From NCBI RefSeq assembly GCF_046097065.1, contig NZ_CP175563.1, positions 1,860,001 to 1,924,000 of the forward strand: 64,000 nt of DNA. Reading direction: 5' to 3'. The stretch comes from Syntrophus buswellii. GTDB taxonomy: Bacteria; Desulfobacterota; Syntrophia; Syntrophales; Syntrophaceae. The notes below the pieces were generated by a model. That model did no database searches. It was not told the origin of the DNA and saw only the letters and a list, made by a program, of their open reading frames with translations. Of the stretch, positions 18,124-26,476 are shown one piece after another; the stretch's first letter is position 1; each line of letters starts with the position of its first letter. The position numbers were made by a program, and so were the translations under genes.

Positions 18124-19008
18124 ATGAATGCTGTCAGAAATGAAATCGCTCCCGCTCTTTTGCAGCAGCGGGCTTCCCTTCGTTGCCGCATCGAAGAGAA
18201 GCTGGGAAATGCCCCCCTGGATTACGCAGATCAATTTTCATATATCAAGAAGACCTGGAAGGAGCACAAGAAGCATCTCGCCGCCGGCGTGTTTCTCCTC
18301 CTCGAGTACCGGGGCGGGCCCGAACGGGCAGAGGATGCGGAACCCCTCATCGTTCTGATCAAACGTTCTTCAACGGTGTCGCAATCGGGAGATATCAGCT
18401 GTCCCGGAGGAATGTTGAACCCCCTGTTCGATTTCCTGGTCAGCTGTTTTCTCACAGTGGGAGTTCCTCCTATGCTAAGGGGAGAGGCTTTGAAGTTCGC
18501 TCGCCGGAGAGACAAGCGCACATTTCGTGCGATACGCCTGTTTCTGGCCAATGCGGCCAGGGAGTCCTGGGAGGAGATCGGTTTGAGCCCTTTCAATGTC
18601 TCCTTTCTGGGTGCGTTGCCGACCTATTCCCTGCGTCTTTTCCGAAGGACCATTTTCCCCGTGGTCGGACTTATAAAACATTCCTGGCAATACAAATCCA
18701 ACTCCGAAGTTGAAAAGATCATAGAAATACCGTTAAATGCCTTCTTCAATCCAGGCAATTACGGCCGTTTTTACTTCCAGTCCGATCGTTCATGGCAGAA
18801 AAGCGATGAATATCCAGACTATTTTCCCTGCCTGATCCTCAGGCAGGAGGATGATACGGAAGAAATTCTATGGGGAGCCACCTTCAATATCGTTACGAAC
18901 TTTTTGCGTATCGTGTTCGAGTCACCCCTGCCCATGTTCCATGAAAACACCAGGTACGTCAGCAAAATCTTTCCGCCTAACTACCTGAAGGGGAATACCA
19001 GGGAATAG
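18124..19008 (+). CDS. Nudix hydrolase, CoA pyrophosphatase-like, with expanded Nudix loop
   Basis: A 294-residue protein starting at the ATG at 18124, preceded by CGGAAAC. The sequence shows the CoA-diphosphatase pattern: IKRSSTVSQSGDISCPGG, then ANAARESWEEIGLSPF, which carries the REXXEEXG core of the Nudix box. Between the GG and the RE core lie about 45 residues, including a hydrophobic stretch (LVSCFLTVGVPP) and a basic one (KFARRRDKRTF), where normal Nudix boxes have about a dozen. C-terminal LGALPTYSLRLFRRTIFPVV fits this family. Probably cleaves CoA or a related nucleotide diphosphate. Confidence 0.75.
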   Translation: MNAVRNEIAPALLQQRASLRCRIEEKLGNAPLDYADQFSYIKKTWKEHKKHLAAGVFLLLEYRGGPERAEDAEPLIVLIKRSSTVSQSGDISCPGGMLNPLFDFLVSCFLTVGVPPMLRGEALKFARRRDKRTFRAIRLFLANAARESWEEIGLSPFNVSFLGALPTYSLRLFRRTIFPVVGLIKHSWQYKSNSEVEKIIEIPLNAFFNPGNYGRFYFQSDRSWQKSDEYPDYFPCLILRQEDDTEEILWGATFNIVTNFLRIVFESPLPMFHENTRYVSKIFPPNYLKGNTRE

Positions 19009-19097
19009 CGGAGGGGCGTTCATCCCGACCAGGGGAAACGGGGTCTTTTTTTTGCAGAAGGGAATTTCTCTGCAATTTCCAGAGGAACACAAAGAAG

Positions 19098-19751
19098 ATG
19101 AACATGTTTAAAGCCTTTGTTTTCGATTTTGACGGGACGCTTGCCGAGCTGAACATCGACTTTACGTTCATGAAAGAAAGCATCATTTCCCTTGCAAAGG
19201 GGTACGGAGTCGCACATGAATCCCTGGGGAACCTGCTGATCCTGGAGTTGATCGATGCGGTCCGGGAAGAGATTTCCAGGGAAGCCCCGTCCAGGTCCGC
19301 GGTCTTTTACCGGGAGGCGCATCACCTGATCGAGGAGATTGAACTGGAGGCCGCCCGCAGAAGCGTTTTACTGAGCGGCACGCTGTCTCTTCTGTCTACA
19401 TTGAAAAAACAGGGCCGTTCAATCGGAATCATCACCAGAAACTGCCATGCCGCCCTGACCCTCGTTTTCCCGCAGATTGAAGACTATTGCGATGTTCTTC
19501 TCAGCAGGGACCACACCGAAAAGGTCAAGCCTCACCCGGATCATCTTCTGAGAACCCTTCGCCTTCTGGATACGGCACCGGACCGGGCGGTCATGGTCGG
19601 GGATCATCCCCTGGACATAGGCCTGGGCCGCAAGGTGGGGACCTACACGATCGGCGTTCTGACGGGAAACTCGTCCGCCGACGCTCTGGCCGCGTCCGGC
19701 GCCCACCGGGTTCTCAACTGTGCCGTCGACATTCTTGACTTCATAAGCTGA
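19098..19751 (+). CDS. HAD-superfamily hydrolase (phosphoglycolate phosphatase-like)
   Basis: A 217-residue HAD phosphatase. Motif I is FDFDGTLAEL (nucleophile Asp), motif II SIGIITRN, motif III Lys in KVKPHPD, and motif IV MVGDHPLDIGLG. A helical cap lies between motifs I and II (subfamily I). The start could be 19098 or 19104, both close to AGAGGA. Substrate unknown; a small phosphorylated metabolite is likely. Confidence 0.85.
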   Translation: MNMFKAFVFDFDGTLAELNIDFTFMKESIISLAKGYGVAHESLGNLLILELIDAVREEISREAPSRSAVFYREAHHLIEEIELEAARRSVLLSGTLSLLSTLKKQGRSIGIITRNCHAALTLVFPQIEDYCDVLLSRDHTEKVKPHPDHLLRTLRLLDTAPDRAVMVGDHPLDIGLGRKVGTYTIGVLTGNSSADALAASGAHRVLNCAVDILDFIS

Positions 19752-19775
19752 ACTTTCAGCCGCTAAAATTATCTA

Positions 19776-19804
19776 TTGACAAACATTTTGAAACTCAGTA
19801 ATAA
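19776..19804 (+). promoter_or_regulatory. promoter of the cimA leader transcript
   Basis: A perfect -35 TTGACA at 19776-19781, followed 15-17 bp later by an AT-rich -10 region (AGTAAT/TAATAA at 19797-19804). It lies about 60-65 bp upstream of the leader peptide start. Confidence 0.6.
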
Positions 19805-19862
19805 AAATCTCATAGAAAAGAAAATGATGTTCAGAAGACAGAATGGACGAAGGCTTTTAGAA

Positions 19863-19949
19863 ATGACAATCCTCACCCCCAATATCCGCATCGCCATAAT
19901 TATCGGCATAATTAGACCCGATCGTGATCGGGGCCTGATAGGGGGGTAG
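19863..19949 (+). CDS. isoleucine-rich leader peptide of cimA
   Basis: A 28-codon open frame with its own ribosome binding site (GAAGG at 19849-19853, nine bases before the ATG). Nine of 28 codons are Ile, at positions 3, 8, 10, 12, 13, 14, 16, 17 and 26, including the run IAIIIGII. It ends with TAG at 19947-19949, just before the attenuator hairpins and cimA. The composition is what is expected of a leader peptide that senses charged tRNA-Ile by ribosome stalling. It is the attenuation switch for isoleucine synthesis by the citramalate route. Confidence 0.85.
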   Translation: MTILTPNIRIAIIIGIIRPDRDRGLIGG

Positions 19950-20011
19950 TCTTTTTCTGTATAGAATCGAAAAATCCGTTATCAGGTCGAACTGATAACG
20001 GATTTTTTTTT
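19917..20011 (+). promoter_or_regulatory. transcription attenuator of cimA (pause hairpin, antiterminator, terminator)
   Basis: Three alternative pairings are visible. Pause hairpin 1:2: CCCGATC (19917-19923) with GATCGGG (19926-19932). Antiterminator 2:3: GGCCTGATA (19932-19940) with TATCAGGTC (19980-19988), nine pairs. Terminator 3:4: AATCCGTTATCAG (19973-19985) with CTGATAACGGATT (19992-20004), 13 perfect pairs followed by U's to 20011. A ribosome stalled on the Ile codons ending at 19913 would cover the 19917 arm and favour the antiterminator, so cimA is read when tRNA-Ile is uncharged. Confidence 0.85.
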
Positions 20012-20037
20012 GCCGGAACTCAAGGAGAGCAAAAAAG

Positions 20038-21636
20038 ATGACACAGCCAACAGACGTATTAATCTACGACACCACCCTCAGGGACGGAACGCAGGGGGAA
20101 CGCGTCAATTTCTCCGCAGAAGAGAAGCTTCGGATCGCCCAGAAACTCGACGAGCTGGGATTCCACTATATCGAAGGAGGATGGCCTGGCTCCAACCCCA
20201 AGGACATGAGGTTTTTTGATCTTGCAAAGCGAATCCCTTTCAAGAACACCCGCTTGACGGCTTTTGGCAGCACCAGACGGCCCAATATCCGCGTCGAAGA
20301 CTGTGAAAATATCCGGACTCTTCTTGCGGCGGAGACGCCCGCCGTTACGATCTTCGGAAAATCCTGGGATCTTCATGTCACCGATGTACTGGTCATTCCT
20401 CTGGAGGAAAACCTTTCAATGATCCGGGATTCGGTCGCGTATCTGAAGGCGAACGGCAAGGAAGTCATTTATGATGCGGAACACTTCTTCGACGGCTACA
20501 AAAAAAACAGGGACTACGCCCTCTTGAGCCTCGACACGGCCTGGAAGGCGGGAGCCGACTTTCTCGTCCTCTGCGACACCAACGGCGGCACCCTTCCCCA
20601 TGAACTGACTGAAATCGTGGCTCACATCCGGAAGATCCTGCCTGAGGCTCCCCTGGGGATCCATGTCCACAACGATGGAGATCTCGCGGTAGCAAACTCC
20701 ATTGCCGCCGTTCATGCCGGAGCGACCATGGTTCAGGGCACCATAAACGGCTACGGTGAGAGGTGCGGCAACGCCGACCTGATTCCCATCATTGCCAATG
20801 TCCAGATTAAAATGAACCGGCGTTGCCTGCCTGACTCCTCGGTCCGGCAGCTGACGAACCTGTCTCATTACATCAGCGACGTGGCCAACATTCCGCCGCA
20901 GAATTCAAGGCCCTTCGTCGGCCGCAGCGCCTTCACCCACAAGGGAGGCGTCCATGTAAGCGCCATTCTGAAGAATTCTGCAGCGTATGAACACATCAAA
21001 CCGGAGCTTGTGGGCAACCAGCAGCGCGTCCTCGTCTCCGACCTCTCCGGTAAGAGCAACATCGAGTACAAAGCCAGGGAGCTCGGGATCAGCCTGGGAA
21101 CCAAGGACGCCATCAGCACAAAGATCGTCAAGAAGATCAAGATCATGGAAGATGAAGGCTATCAATTCGACGCTGCGGACGGATCGTTGTCTCTGCTGAT
21201 GAAAAAGATCACCGGCGAATTCAAGGAGCCCTTCGTGCTGGAATGCTTCAATGTCATCAACTCCAAAACGGAAAACAATCCTTCCTTGACGCAGGCCACC
21301 ATAAAGATCGTCGTGGGCGATGAGGTGGAGTTGACCGCCGCCGAGGGCAACGGGCCGGTCAATGCCCTGGACAACGCCCTGCGCAAGGCCCTGGTCAAAT
21401 TCTATCCCCAGATCAGCGAAGTTCACCTGGTGGATTTCAAGGTCCGGACCCTCGAAGGCGCCGACGGAACCGCGGCCAAGGTCAGAGTTCTCCTTGATTC
21501 AAGGGACGACGAGGAGGTCTGGAGCACCATCGGAGTTTCCACCAACGTCATTGAAGCAAGTTGGCACGCCCTTGTGGACAGCATTCAGTACAAACTCTGC
21601 AAGGATAACGTCAACAAGCACCATACAAAGGAATGA
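20038..21636 (+). CDS. cimA: (R)-citramalate synthase
   Basis: A 532-residue DRE-TIM synthase that condenses pyruvate and acetyl-CoA to citramalate, the first step of the threonine-independent route to isoleucine. N-terminal DTTLRDGTQGE, then YIEGGWPGSNPKD (characteristic of the CimA branch), HVHNDGDLAVANS (metal ligands) and GYGERCGNADL. The C-terminal 150 residues form a LeuA-like allosteric domain. Good AAGGAG site nine bases before the ATG. The isoleucine leader upstream independently supports this function over isopropylmalate or homocitrate synthase. Confidence 0.95.
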   Translation: MTQPTDVLIYDTTLRDGTQGERVNFSAEEKLRIAQKLDELGFHYIEGGWPGSNPKDMRFFDLAKRIPFKNTRLTAFGSTRRPNIRVEDCENIRTLLAAETPAVTIFGKSWDLHVTDVLVIPLEENLSMIRDSVAYLKANGKEVIYDAEHFFDGYKKNRDYALLSLDTAWKAGADFLVLCDTNGGTLPHELTEIVAHIRKILPEAPLGIHVHNDGDLAVANSIAAVHAGATMVQGTINGYGERCGNADLIPIIANVQIKMNRRCLPDSSVRQLTNLSHYISDVANIPPQNSRPFVGRSAFTHKGGVHVSAILKNSAAYEHIKPELVGNQQRVLVSDLSGKSNIEYKARELGISLGTKDAISTKIVKKIKIMEDEGYQFDAADGSLSLLMKKITGEFKEPFVLECFNVINSKTENNPSLTQATIKIVVGDEVELTAAEGNGPVNALDNALRKALVKFYPQISEVHLVDFKVRTLEGADGTAAKVRVLLDSRDDEEVWSTIGVSTNVIEASWHALVDSIQYKLCKDNVNKHHTKE

Positions 21637-21693
21637 GGCCGCATCAAAACGGCTTCTTCCCCGCCAGGCACCTGCCCCGAGGCGGCACCAGCA

Positions 21694-21743
21694 CCCCTTG
21701 TCTTTCCTGAAATTCTGCAGGGTGACAAGGGGTTGTTTTATTT
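21694..21743 (+). terminator. terminator downstream of cimA
   Basis: CCCCTTGTC (21694-21702) pairs with GACAAGGGG (21724-21732) across a 21-nt loop, followed by the T-rich TTGTTTTATTT. Confidence 0.65.
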
Positions 21744-21872
21744 CACCCTGCCACGCGACCGATCCACAAAGTTTTATTTCAACAGCACTCCGTAATATTG
21801 ATATATTCATTATTTTATGTTATTAATCCAAGTTAATGAAATTATATCCGTGACACTGAAAGCACCTTCTCT

Positions 21873-22484
21873 ATGCTGTTATCAATAAACAGTCAGAACC
21901 CCCAGGCCCGACTGATCAAGAAAGCTTCCGAAATCCTGCAGAACGGAGGGCTTGTCATTTATCCAACGGATACGGTTTACGGTCTCGGATGCAGTCTCTT
22001 CAATAAAAGAGGGATTGAAAAGATATACGAAATAAAAAAAAGAAGCAAAAAGCAGCAGCTCAGTTTCATCTGCTCCAACCTCAAGGACATCAGCCAATAC
22101 GCCCAGGTGACCGATTTCGCTTATAAAACCATGAAGCGTTATCTCCCCGGGCCCTACACCTTCATTCTCAAGGCTTCAAGGCTCGTTCCGAAAATCATTC
22201 TGCCAAAGAAACAAACAACGGGAATTCGAATACCGGACAATCGGATCTGCATGGCCCTGGTGGCTGAGCTGGGGCAACCCATCATCAGCACGAGCGTCAA
22301 AGCGGATGACGATTCCTATCTGAATGATCCTGAAGAAATTGAAAAGATGTTCAAAAACCGAGTGGACATTACGATTCATGGGGGCATCATCTCGCCTGAA
22401 CCCTCCACGGTCATCAGCCTGATCGACGATACCGTGGAAGTTCTGAGAGAGGGCAAGGGAGATGTTTCCGAATTTACCTATTGA
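21873..22484 (+). CDS. Sua5/YciO/YrdC-family L-threonylcarbamoyladenylate synthase-like protein
   Basis: A 203-residue YrdC-fold protein. The nucleotide-binding signature YPTDTVYGLGCS lies near residues 34-45, followed by KRSKKQQLSFIC and GIRIPDNRI. The KKQQLSFIC form points to the YciO branch rather than canonical TsaC, so a role in tRNA t6A synthesis is probable but not certain. No strong ribosome binding site precedes the ATG. It lies just upstream of rng in the same direction. Confidence 0.82.
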   Translation: MLLSINSQNPQARLIKKASEILQNGGLVIYPTDTVYGLGCSLFNKRGIEKIYEIKKRSKKQQLSFICSNLKDISQYAQVTDFAYKTMKRYLPGPYTFILKASRLVPKIILPKKQTTGIRIPDNRICMALVAELGQPIISTSVKADDDSYLNDPEEIEKMFKNRVDITIHGGIISPEPSTVISLIDDTVEVLREGKGDVSEFTY

Positions 22485-22539
22485 CATTCCCACAGGCCGA
22501 ACCAAGGCGGCCAGGAATAATAAAAGACGCCGGAAGGAA

Positions 22540-22581
22540 AGCCCGGGAACAAAAGTCCGGGCTGCAGTCCGCAGGAGCGGA
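22540..22581 (+). other. double hairpin in the 5' leader of rng
   Basis: AGCCCGG (22540-22546) pairs with CCGGGCT (22557-22563), and TCCGC (22568-22572) with GCGGA (22577-22581), enclosing an AGGA loop. RNase E mRNAs are known to autoregulate through leader structures; whether this one does is inference. Confidence 0.4.
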
Positions 22582-22606
22582 TGCCTGACGCAATAAAAGG
22601 AATCTT

Positions 22607-24508
22607 ATGAAACATATCATGTTGATCAACGCTGTTCATCAGGAACAGAAACGCATGGCCATCGTTGAAGACGGCAAACTTGTGGAATTTAACATCCAGA
22701 TGTCCCTGCGGGAACCCATTACAGGAAATATTTACAAGGCCATCGTCCTGAAGGTTGAGCGTGGCCTGCAGGCCGCCTTCGTCAATTTCGGCGTCGGCAA
22801 GGACGGGTTTCTCCCCCTGCGCGATGTCAGTCCGGAATACTTTACCGAAAAGAAAGATAATGGCCGGGACGGTTCCGGTTCCCGGAGCGCATTAAAAACC
22901 GGGCAGGAAGTCATCGTCCAGGTGGCCCGCGAAGTCAGCGGGCGGAAGGGAGCCCTGCTCACTACGTACCTGTCCCTTCCGGGACGCTATCTTGTCCTTC
23001 TGCCCAACAAGCACAGCAGCGGAATCTCCCGGAAAATCGAGGACGAAGAAGACCGGAAACAGTTAAAGACCCTTGTGGAGCAGATTAAAATCGATGAGGG
23101 AATGGGCTTTATCGTTCGCACCGCAGGGATCAGCCGGACCAAGCAGGAGCTGTCCCGCGATTATCAGCACCTGCTGAGACTCTGGAAGGAAATCAAGAAA
23201 CGGGCGGAAACAGAGCCGGCACCGTCACTGATCTATCAGGAAAGCGATTTCGGTGTGCGCAGTCTCAGGGATTACTTCACTTCAGAAATTGAAGAAATCC
23301 AGGTGGACGATATCGACACCTATCGCAAGATGAGGGCCTACTGCAAGACCGTCGTCCCCCGGAATCTCAGGATGATCAAGCAGTACAAGGAAAGGTTGCC
23401 CATTTTCGGCCGCTACAACCTCGAGGAGCAGATCCGGGAAATCTACCAGGAACGGGTGGAGCTCAAATCCGGCGGATCCATCGTCATCTGTCCGACGGAA
23501 GCGATGATCACCATCGACGTCAATTCCGGAAGGGCCTCCAACAAAAAGAATGTGGAAGACACGGCCTTCAAGACCAACCTTGAAGCCGCCGAGGAAATCG
23601 CCCGGCAGCTTCGGCTGAGGGATCTTGGAGGGTTGATTGCCATCGATTTCATTGACATGATGGACAGGAAACACGAGGCCGAGGTGGAAAAAACCTTCAA
23701 GAAGGCCCTCACCCTTGACCGCGCCCGCATTCAGCTGTCCCGAATTTCGAAATTCGGGATTCTTGAACTTTCACGTCAGAAGAAGCATTCCACAATCCAG
23801 GAAATCAGCTACACCTCCTGCCCTTTCTGCAGCGGTCGAGGCGCGCGCCCCTCTCTCGAATACACGGCTCTAAGCGCCTTCCGAAAGATCGAAACGGACG
23901 CGGCCAAGGAAAAAGCCAGCGCCCTGAAGATATGCGTTCCCCACGAAATCGCCGACTACCTGCTCAACCAGAAGCGCAGCGACATTCAGAGGATCGAAGG
24001 CATGTACGATCTCTCCATTCACATATCGGGAAAAGCGGACATGGTCTGGGACCACGCGATCATTACATCGGTTCCCCGTGAAGCGGTCACAGATTTATCC
24101 GATCTGAACGGAGAGGGCAAGATGGTCCTGTCGGCTGAAATGCCTTTCGCCAGGGAAAGCGACCTTGCCGCTCTTGAAATCCCTGAAGAACAGCCACCGA
24201 GCGCCCCGGAAGCCGACGCTTCGGAAGAGCGCTCCGCTGCCGCCGAGCCGGCCAAGAAGAAGAGCCGGCGTCGTCCGCGCCGTCGGCGGAGGAAACCGGA
24301 AGAGAAGACCGAGATCGCCCTGTCGGGTTCCCAACAGGGCAACCCGGAGGAGGTTCGTACGGAAGAGGGGGCAGACATCAACGAAGGCAGCGGCATTCCT
24401 CCGCAGCCCATTGCCGATCCCATCGAAACCGGCCCTTCGGATCCGCCGCGTAAGCCGGAAAGCGCCGGCGAATATGAGAATGTTGCCGAAAAGGAACCGT
24501 CCGCTTAA
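22607..24508 (+). CDS. rng: ribonuclease E/G family endoribonuclease
   Basis: A 633-residue RNase G/E. N-terminal S1-like domain (about residues 37-125), then a 5' sensor region, then the DNase I-like catalytic core with metal ligands in ITIDVNSG and IAIDFIDM. The zinc-link is SCPFCSGRG. After about residue 510 comes a low-complexity tail with an Arg-rich patch (KKKSRRRPRRRRRK) and acidic stretches, probably RNA-binding or a scaffold. It processes rRNA and mRNA. AAAGGA site before the ATG. Confidence 0.93.
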   Translation: MKHIMLINAVHQEQKRMAIVEDGKLVEFNIQMSLREPITGNIYKAIVLKVERGLQAAFVNFGVGKDGFLPLRDVSPEYFTEKKDNGRDGSGSRSALKTGQEVIVQVAREVSGRKGALLTTYLSLPGRYLVLLPNKHSSGISRKIEDEEDRKQLKTLVEQIKIDEGMGFIVRTAGISRTKQELSRDYQHLLRLWKEIKKRAETEPAPSLIYQESDFGVRSLRDYFTSEIEEIQVDDIDTYRKMRAYCKTVVPRNLRMIKQYKERLPIFGRYNLEEQIREIYQERVELKSGGSIVICPTEAMITIDVNSGRASNKKNVEDTAFKTNLEAAEEIARQLRLRDLGGLIAIDFIDMMDRKHEAEVEKTFKKALTLDRARIQLSRISKFGILELSRQKKHSTIQEISYTSCPFCSGRGARPSLEYTALSAFRKIETDAAKEKASALKICVPHEIADYLLNQKRSDIQRIEGMYDLSIHISGKADMVWDHAIITSVPREAVTDLSDLNGEGKMVLSAEMPFARESDLAALEIPEEQPPSAPEADASEERSAAAEPAKKKSRRRPRRRRRKPEEKTEIALSGSQQGNPEEVRTEEGADINEGSGIPPQPIADPIETGPSDPPRKPESAGEYENVAEKEPSA

Positions 24509-24648
24509 TTGCGGCATCCTTTTCCAGACGGGTGCAGGGGCGTTCCACCCGGACGGTGAGGCTGCAGAAGCTTCCGGGAAAGACGACACCTTTCTTCCAT
24601 TAACGGTGTGACCCGTTGAAGTGAAGGCGACTGCGCCTCACCAGTTCC

Positions 24649-25467
24649 TTACTCGTCCCCGGCCAGGGCTCTGGATCGAAGGGCGGCCTTTTCAACAGCC
24701 GACATCAGGGTCGCTCTCACTCGGCCTTCTTCCAGGGCCTTTAGCCCGGCGATGGTCGTTCCGCCCGGAGAGGTGACCATATCCTTGAGCTCTCCCGGAT
24801 GTCGACCGGTTTCGAGACACAGCTTTGCCGAACCGAGAAGGGTCTGAGCTGCCAGTTTTAGAGCGATGTCCCGCGGTAGCCCCAGATACACGCCGGCATC
24901 AGCCAAGGCTTCCAGCATGACGAACACATAACCTGGACCGCTGCCGCTGAGCCCCGTGACGGCATCCATATGATTCTCAGAAAGGGTCACGGTCAACCCC
25001 ACAGCCTGAAAGAGCCGCTCAGCCGTTTCAAGGTCCTTTTCCGTGGCGTGAGAACCCGCAGCGAGGGCCGTCATTCCCTCTCCGACCAAAGCCGGCGTAT
25101 TGGGCATGGCCCGCACAACCCGCACCGGCCCGGAGAGTCGTTTTTCAATCGCCCTCGTGGAGATGCCCGCGGCAATGGAAATCACCAATTGCCGCGGATG
25201 TACATCGCTTGAAATCTCGTCCAGAAGAGCCGGCAGATTCTGGGGCTTAACCGCCAGGACCAGAATATCCGCCTCCCGGACAAGCCCCCGGTTTGCCGCC
25301 GGAACAACCAGGGGATAGGCCTTGGATATTTCCTCAAGACGCTCCTTGACGGTATCCGCAACACGAATCTGCCCTGAAGACACTGGATAGCGACCGAGAA
25401 TTCCTTTCAGCAGAATCGTTCCCATCTTTCCGCAACCGATCATCCCGATTTTCTGATCTTCCAACAT
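24649..25467 (-). CDS. proC: pyrroline-5-carboxylate reductase
   Basis: A 272-residue enzyme catalysing the last step of proline synthesis with NAD(P)H. Start at 25467 because the Rossmann motif GMIGCGKMG follows at once and an AAGGAGG lies upstream; the frame extends to 25605 without coding character. VVRAMPNTPALVGEGMTAL and GLSGSGPGYVFVMLEALADAG are family signatures, with TSPGGTTIAGLKALE at the C-terminus. Complements proA at 36412 in the proline pathway. Confidence 0.96.
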   Translation of the reverse strand: MLEDQKIGMIGCGKMGTILLKGILGRYPVSSGQIRVADTVKERLEEISKAYPLVVPAANRGLVREADILVLAVKPQNLPALLDEISSDVHPRQLVISIAAGISTRAIEKRLSGPVRVVRAMPNTPALVGEGMTALAAGSHATEKDLETAERLFQAVGLTVTLSENHMDAVTGLSGSGPGYVFVMLEALADAGVYLGLPRDIALKLAAQTLLGSAKLCLETGRHPGELKDMVTSPGGTTIAGLKALEEGRVRATLMSAVEKAALRSRALAGDE

Positions 25468-25788
25468 GCCTCTGATCTTCCTCCTTATTCTCCTTTCACC
25501 GCCTGTTCTGCAGAACGGCACTCGCCCAGGCACAACGCCTGAGTCAAGAGCACCGCACGCCAACAGGCGGTACGGATTCGCAATCTCCGCCAACGCCGCA
25601 GGCACTTCAATGCCCTGTCGGCGGGCATTCCCACGGCCGTTTCCCGGCGGTTTCGACGATGGCCTATTTTCCCGAAGCTGTCAACCGTGAAATCGCTTCC
25701 AGGCAGGAAAACGTTTCCTTTGCACTCTGACCGTCTTTATGGTAGCAACAACTCTTTATGATTTATATCAGCTCCCAAAGGAGTCGCT
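25468..25788. other. intergenic region, 321 bp
   Basis: Divergent region between proC and yggT. No gene or RNA recognised. The 46-codon upstream extension of the proC frame has no matching family and is regarded as non-coding. Confidence 0.4.
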
Positions 25789-26088
25789 ATGTTTATCGCT
25801 GAAAACCTTCTTATGGCCATAGCAAAAATTCTGGATATCGCACTGACGCTCTATATGTGGGTCCTGATCGCCCGGGCTGTCATTTCATGGGTCAATCCCG
25901 ATCCTTACAATCCCATCGTCATGTTCCTTTATCGGGCCACCGAACCCGTCCTGGCTCCGGTCCGGCGGTGGCTTCCCTTCCGGAACCTGGGCATTGATCT
26001 CTCCCCCTTGATCGTCATTCTAGCCATTATTTTTCTGCAGACCTTTCTGATCGGAAGCATGAAGCAGATGGCCATGCTCTTCCGCTGA
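25789..26088 (+). CDS. yggT: YggT-family membrane protein
   Basis: A 99-residue protein with two hydrophobic segments. The family pattern is clear: LYMWVLIARAVISWVNPDPYNPIV, then LYRATEPVLAPVRRWLP, then IDLSPLIVILAI. AAAGGAG precedes the ATG. YggT is linked to osmotic tolerance and envelope organisation in other bacteria. It is first in a run with yggU and murJ. Confidence 0.92.
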   Translation: MFIAENLLMAIAKILDIALTLYMWVLIARAVISWVNPDPYNPIVMFLYRATEPVLAPVRRWLPFRNLGIDLSPLIVILAIIFLQTFLIGSMKQMAMLFR

Positions 26089-26122
26089 AGCTCGAAAAAG
26101 TCGAAACCCTCAAAGGCTCTTC

Positions 26123-26476
26123 GTGGTCGATATCCAGGAAAGAAAAAACGCCCTCTCCTTCTCCGTTCAGGTGCTGCCTCGCTCCCATAAATGCGCCCTG
26201 GTTGGAATCCAGGAAGGATCTCTCCGGCTTAAACTCACCGCGCCGCCGGTCGACGGCAGAGCCAACGAAGAATGCCTGGAATTCCTCGCCGAACAGCTGG
26301 GGTTGAAAAAAGGGCAGTTGGACATTATTCACGGACACAAGTCCAGGAAGAAAGTGGTCCAGATCGAAGGATTGACGCGGGAGCAGCTTGAAGCCCGCCT
26401 CTCCCTTCTCATGAAGGCTGAATTTCCCGATGAGCAGACAGCCCCGGAAGTCGCACGGATCAGCAAACGAAGATGA
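26123..26476 (+). CDS. yggU: DUF167 family protein (YggU)
   Basis: A 117-residue protein with the DUF167 core: VQVLPRSHKCALVG, LRLKLTAPPVDGRANEECL, HGHKSRKKVVQIEG. The start codon is GTG, six bases after AAAGG. It overlaps murJ by four bases. The function of this conserved family is unknown, and it is commonly next to yggT as here. Confidence 0.9.
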   Translation: MVDIQERKNALSFSVQVLPRSHKCALVGIQEGSLRLKLTAPPVDGRANEECLEFLAEQLGLKKGQLDIIHGHKSRKKVVQIEGLTREQLEARLSLLMKAEFPDEQTAPEVARISKRR

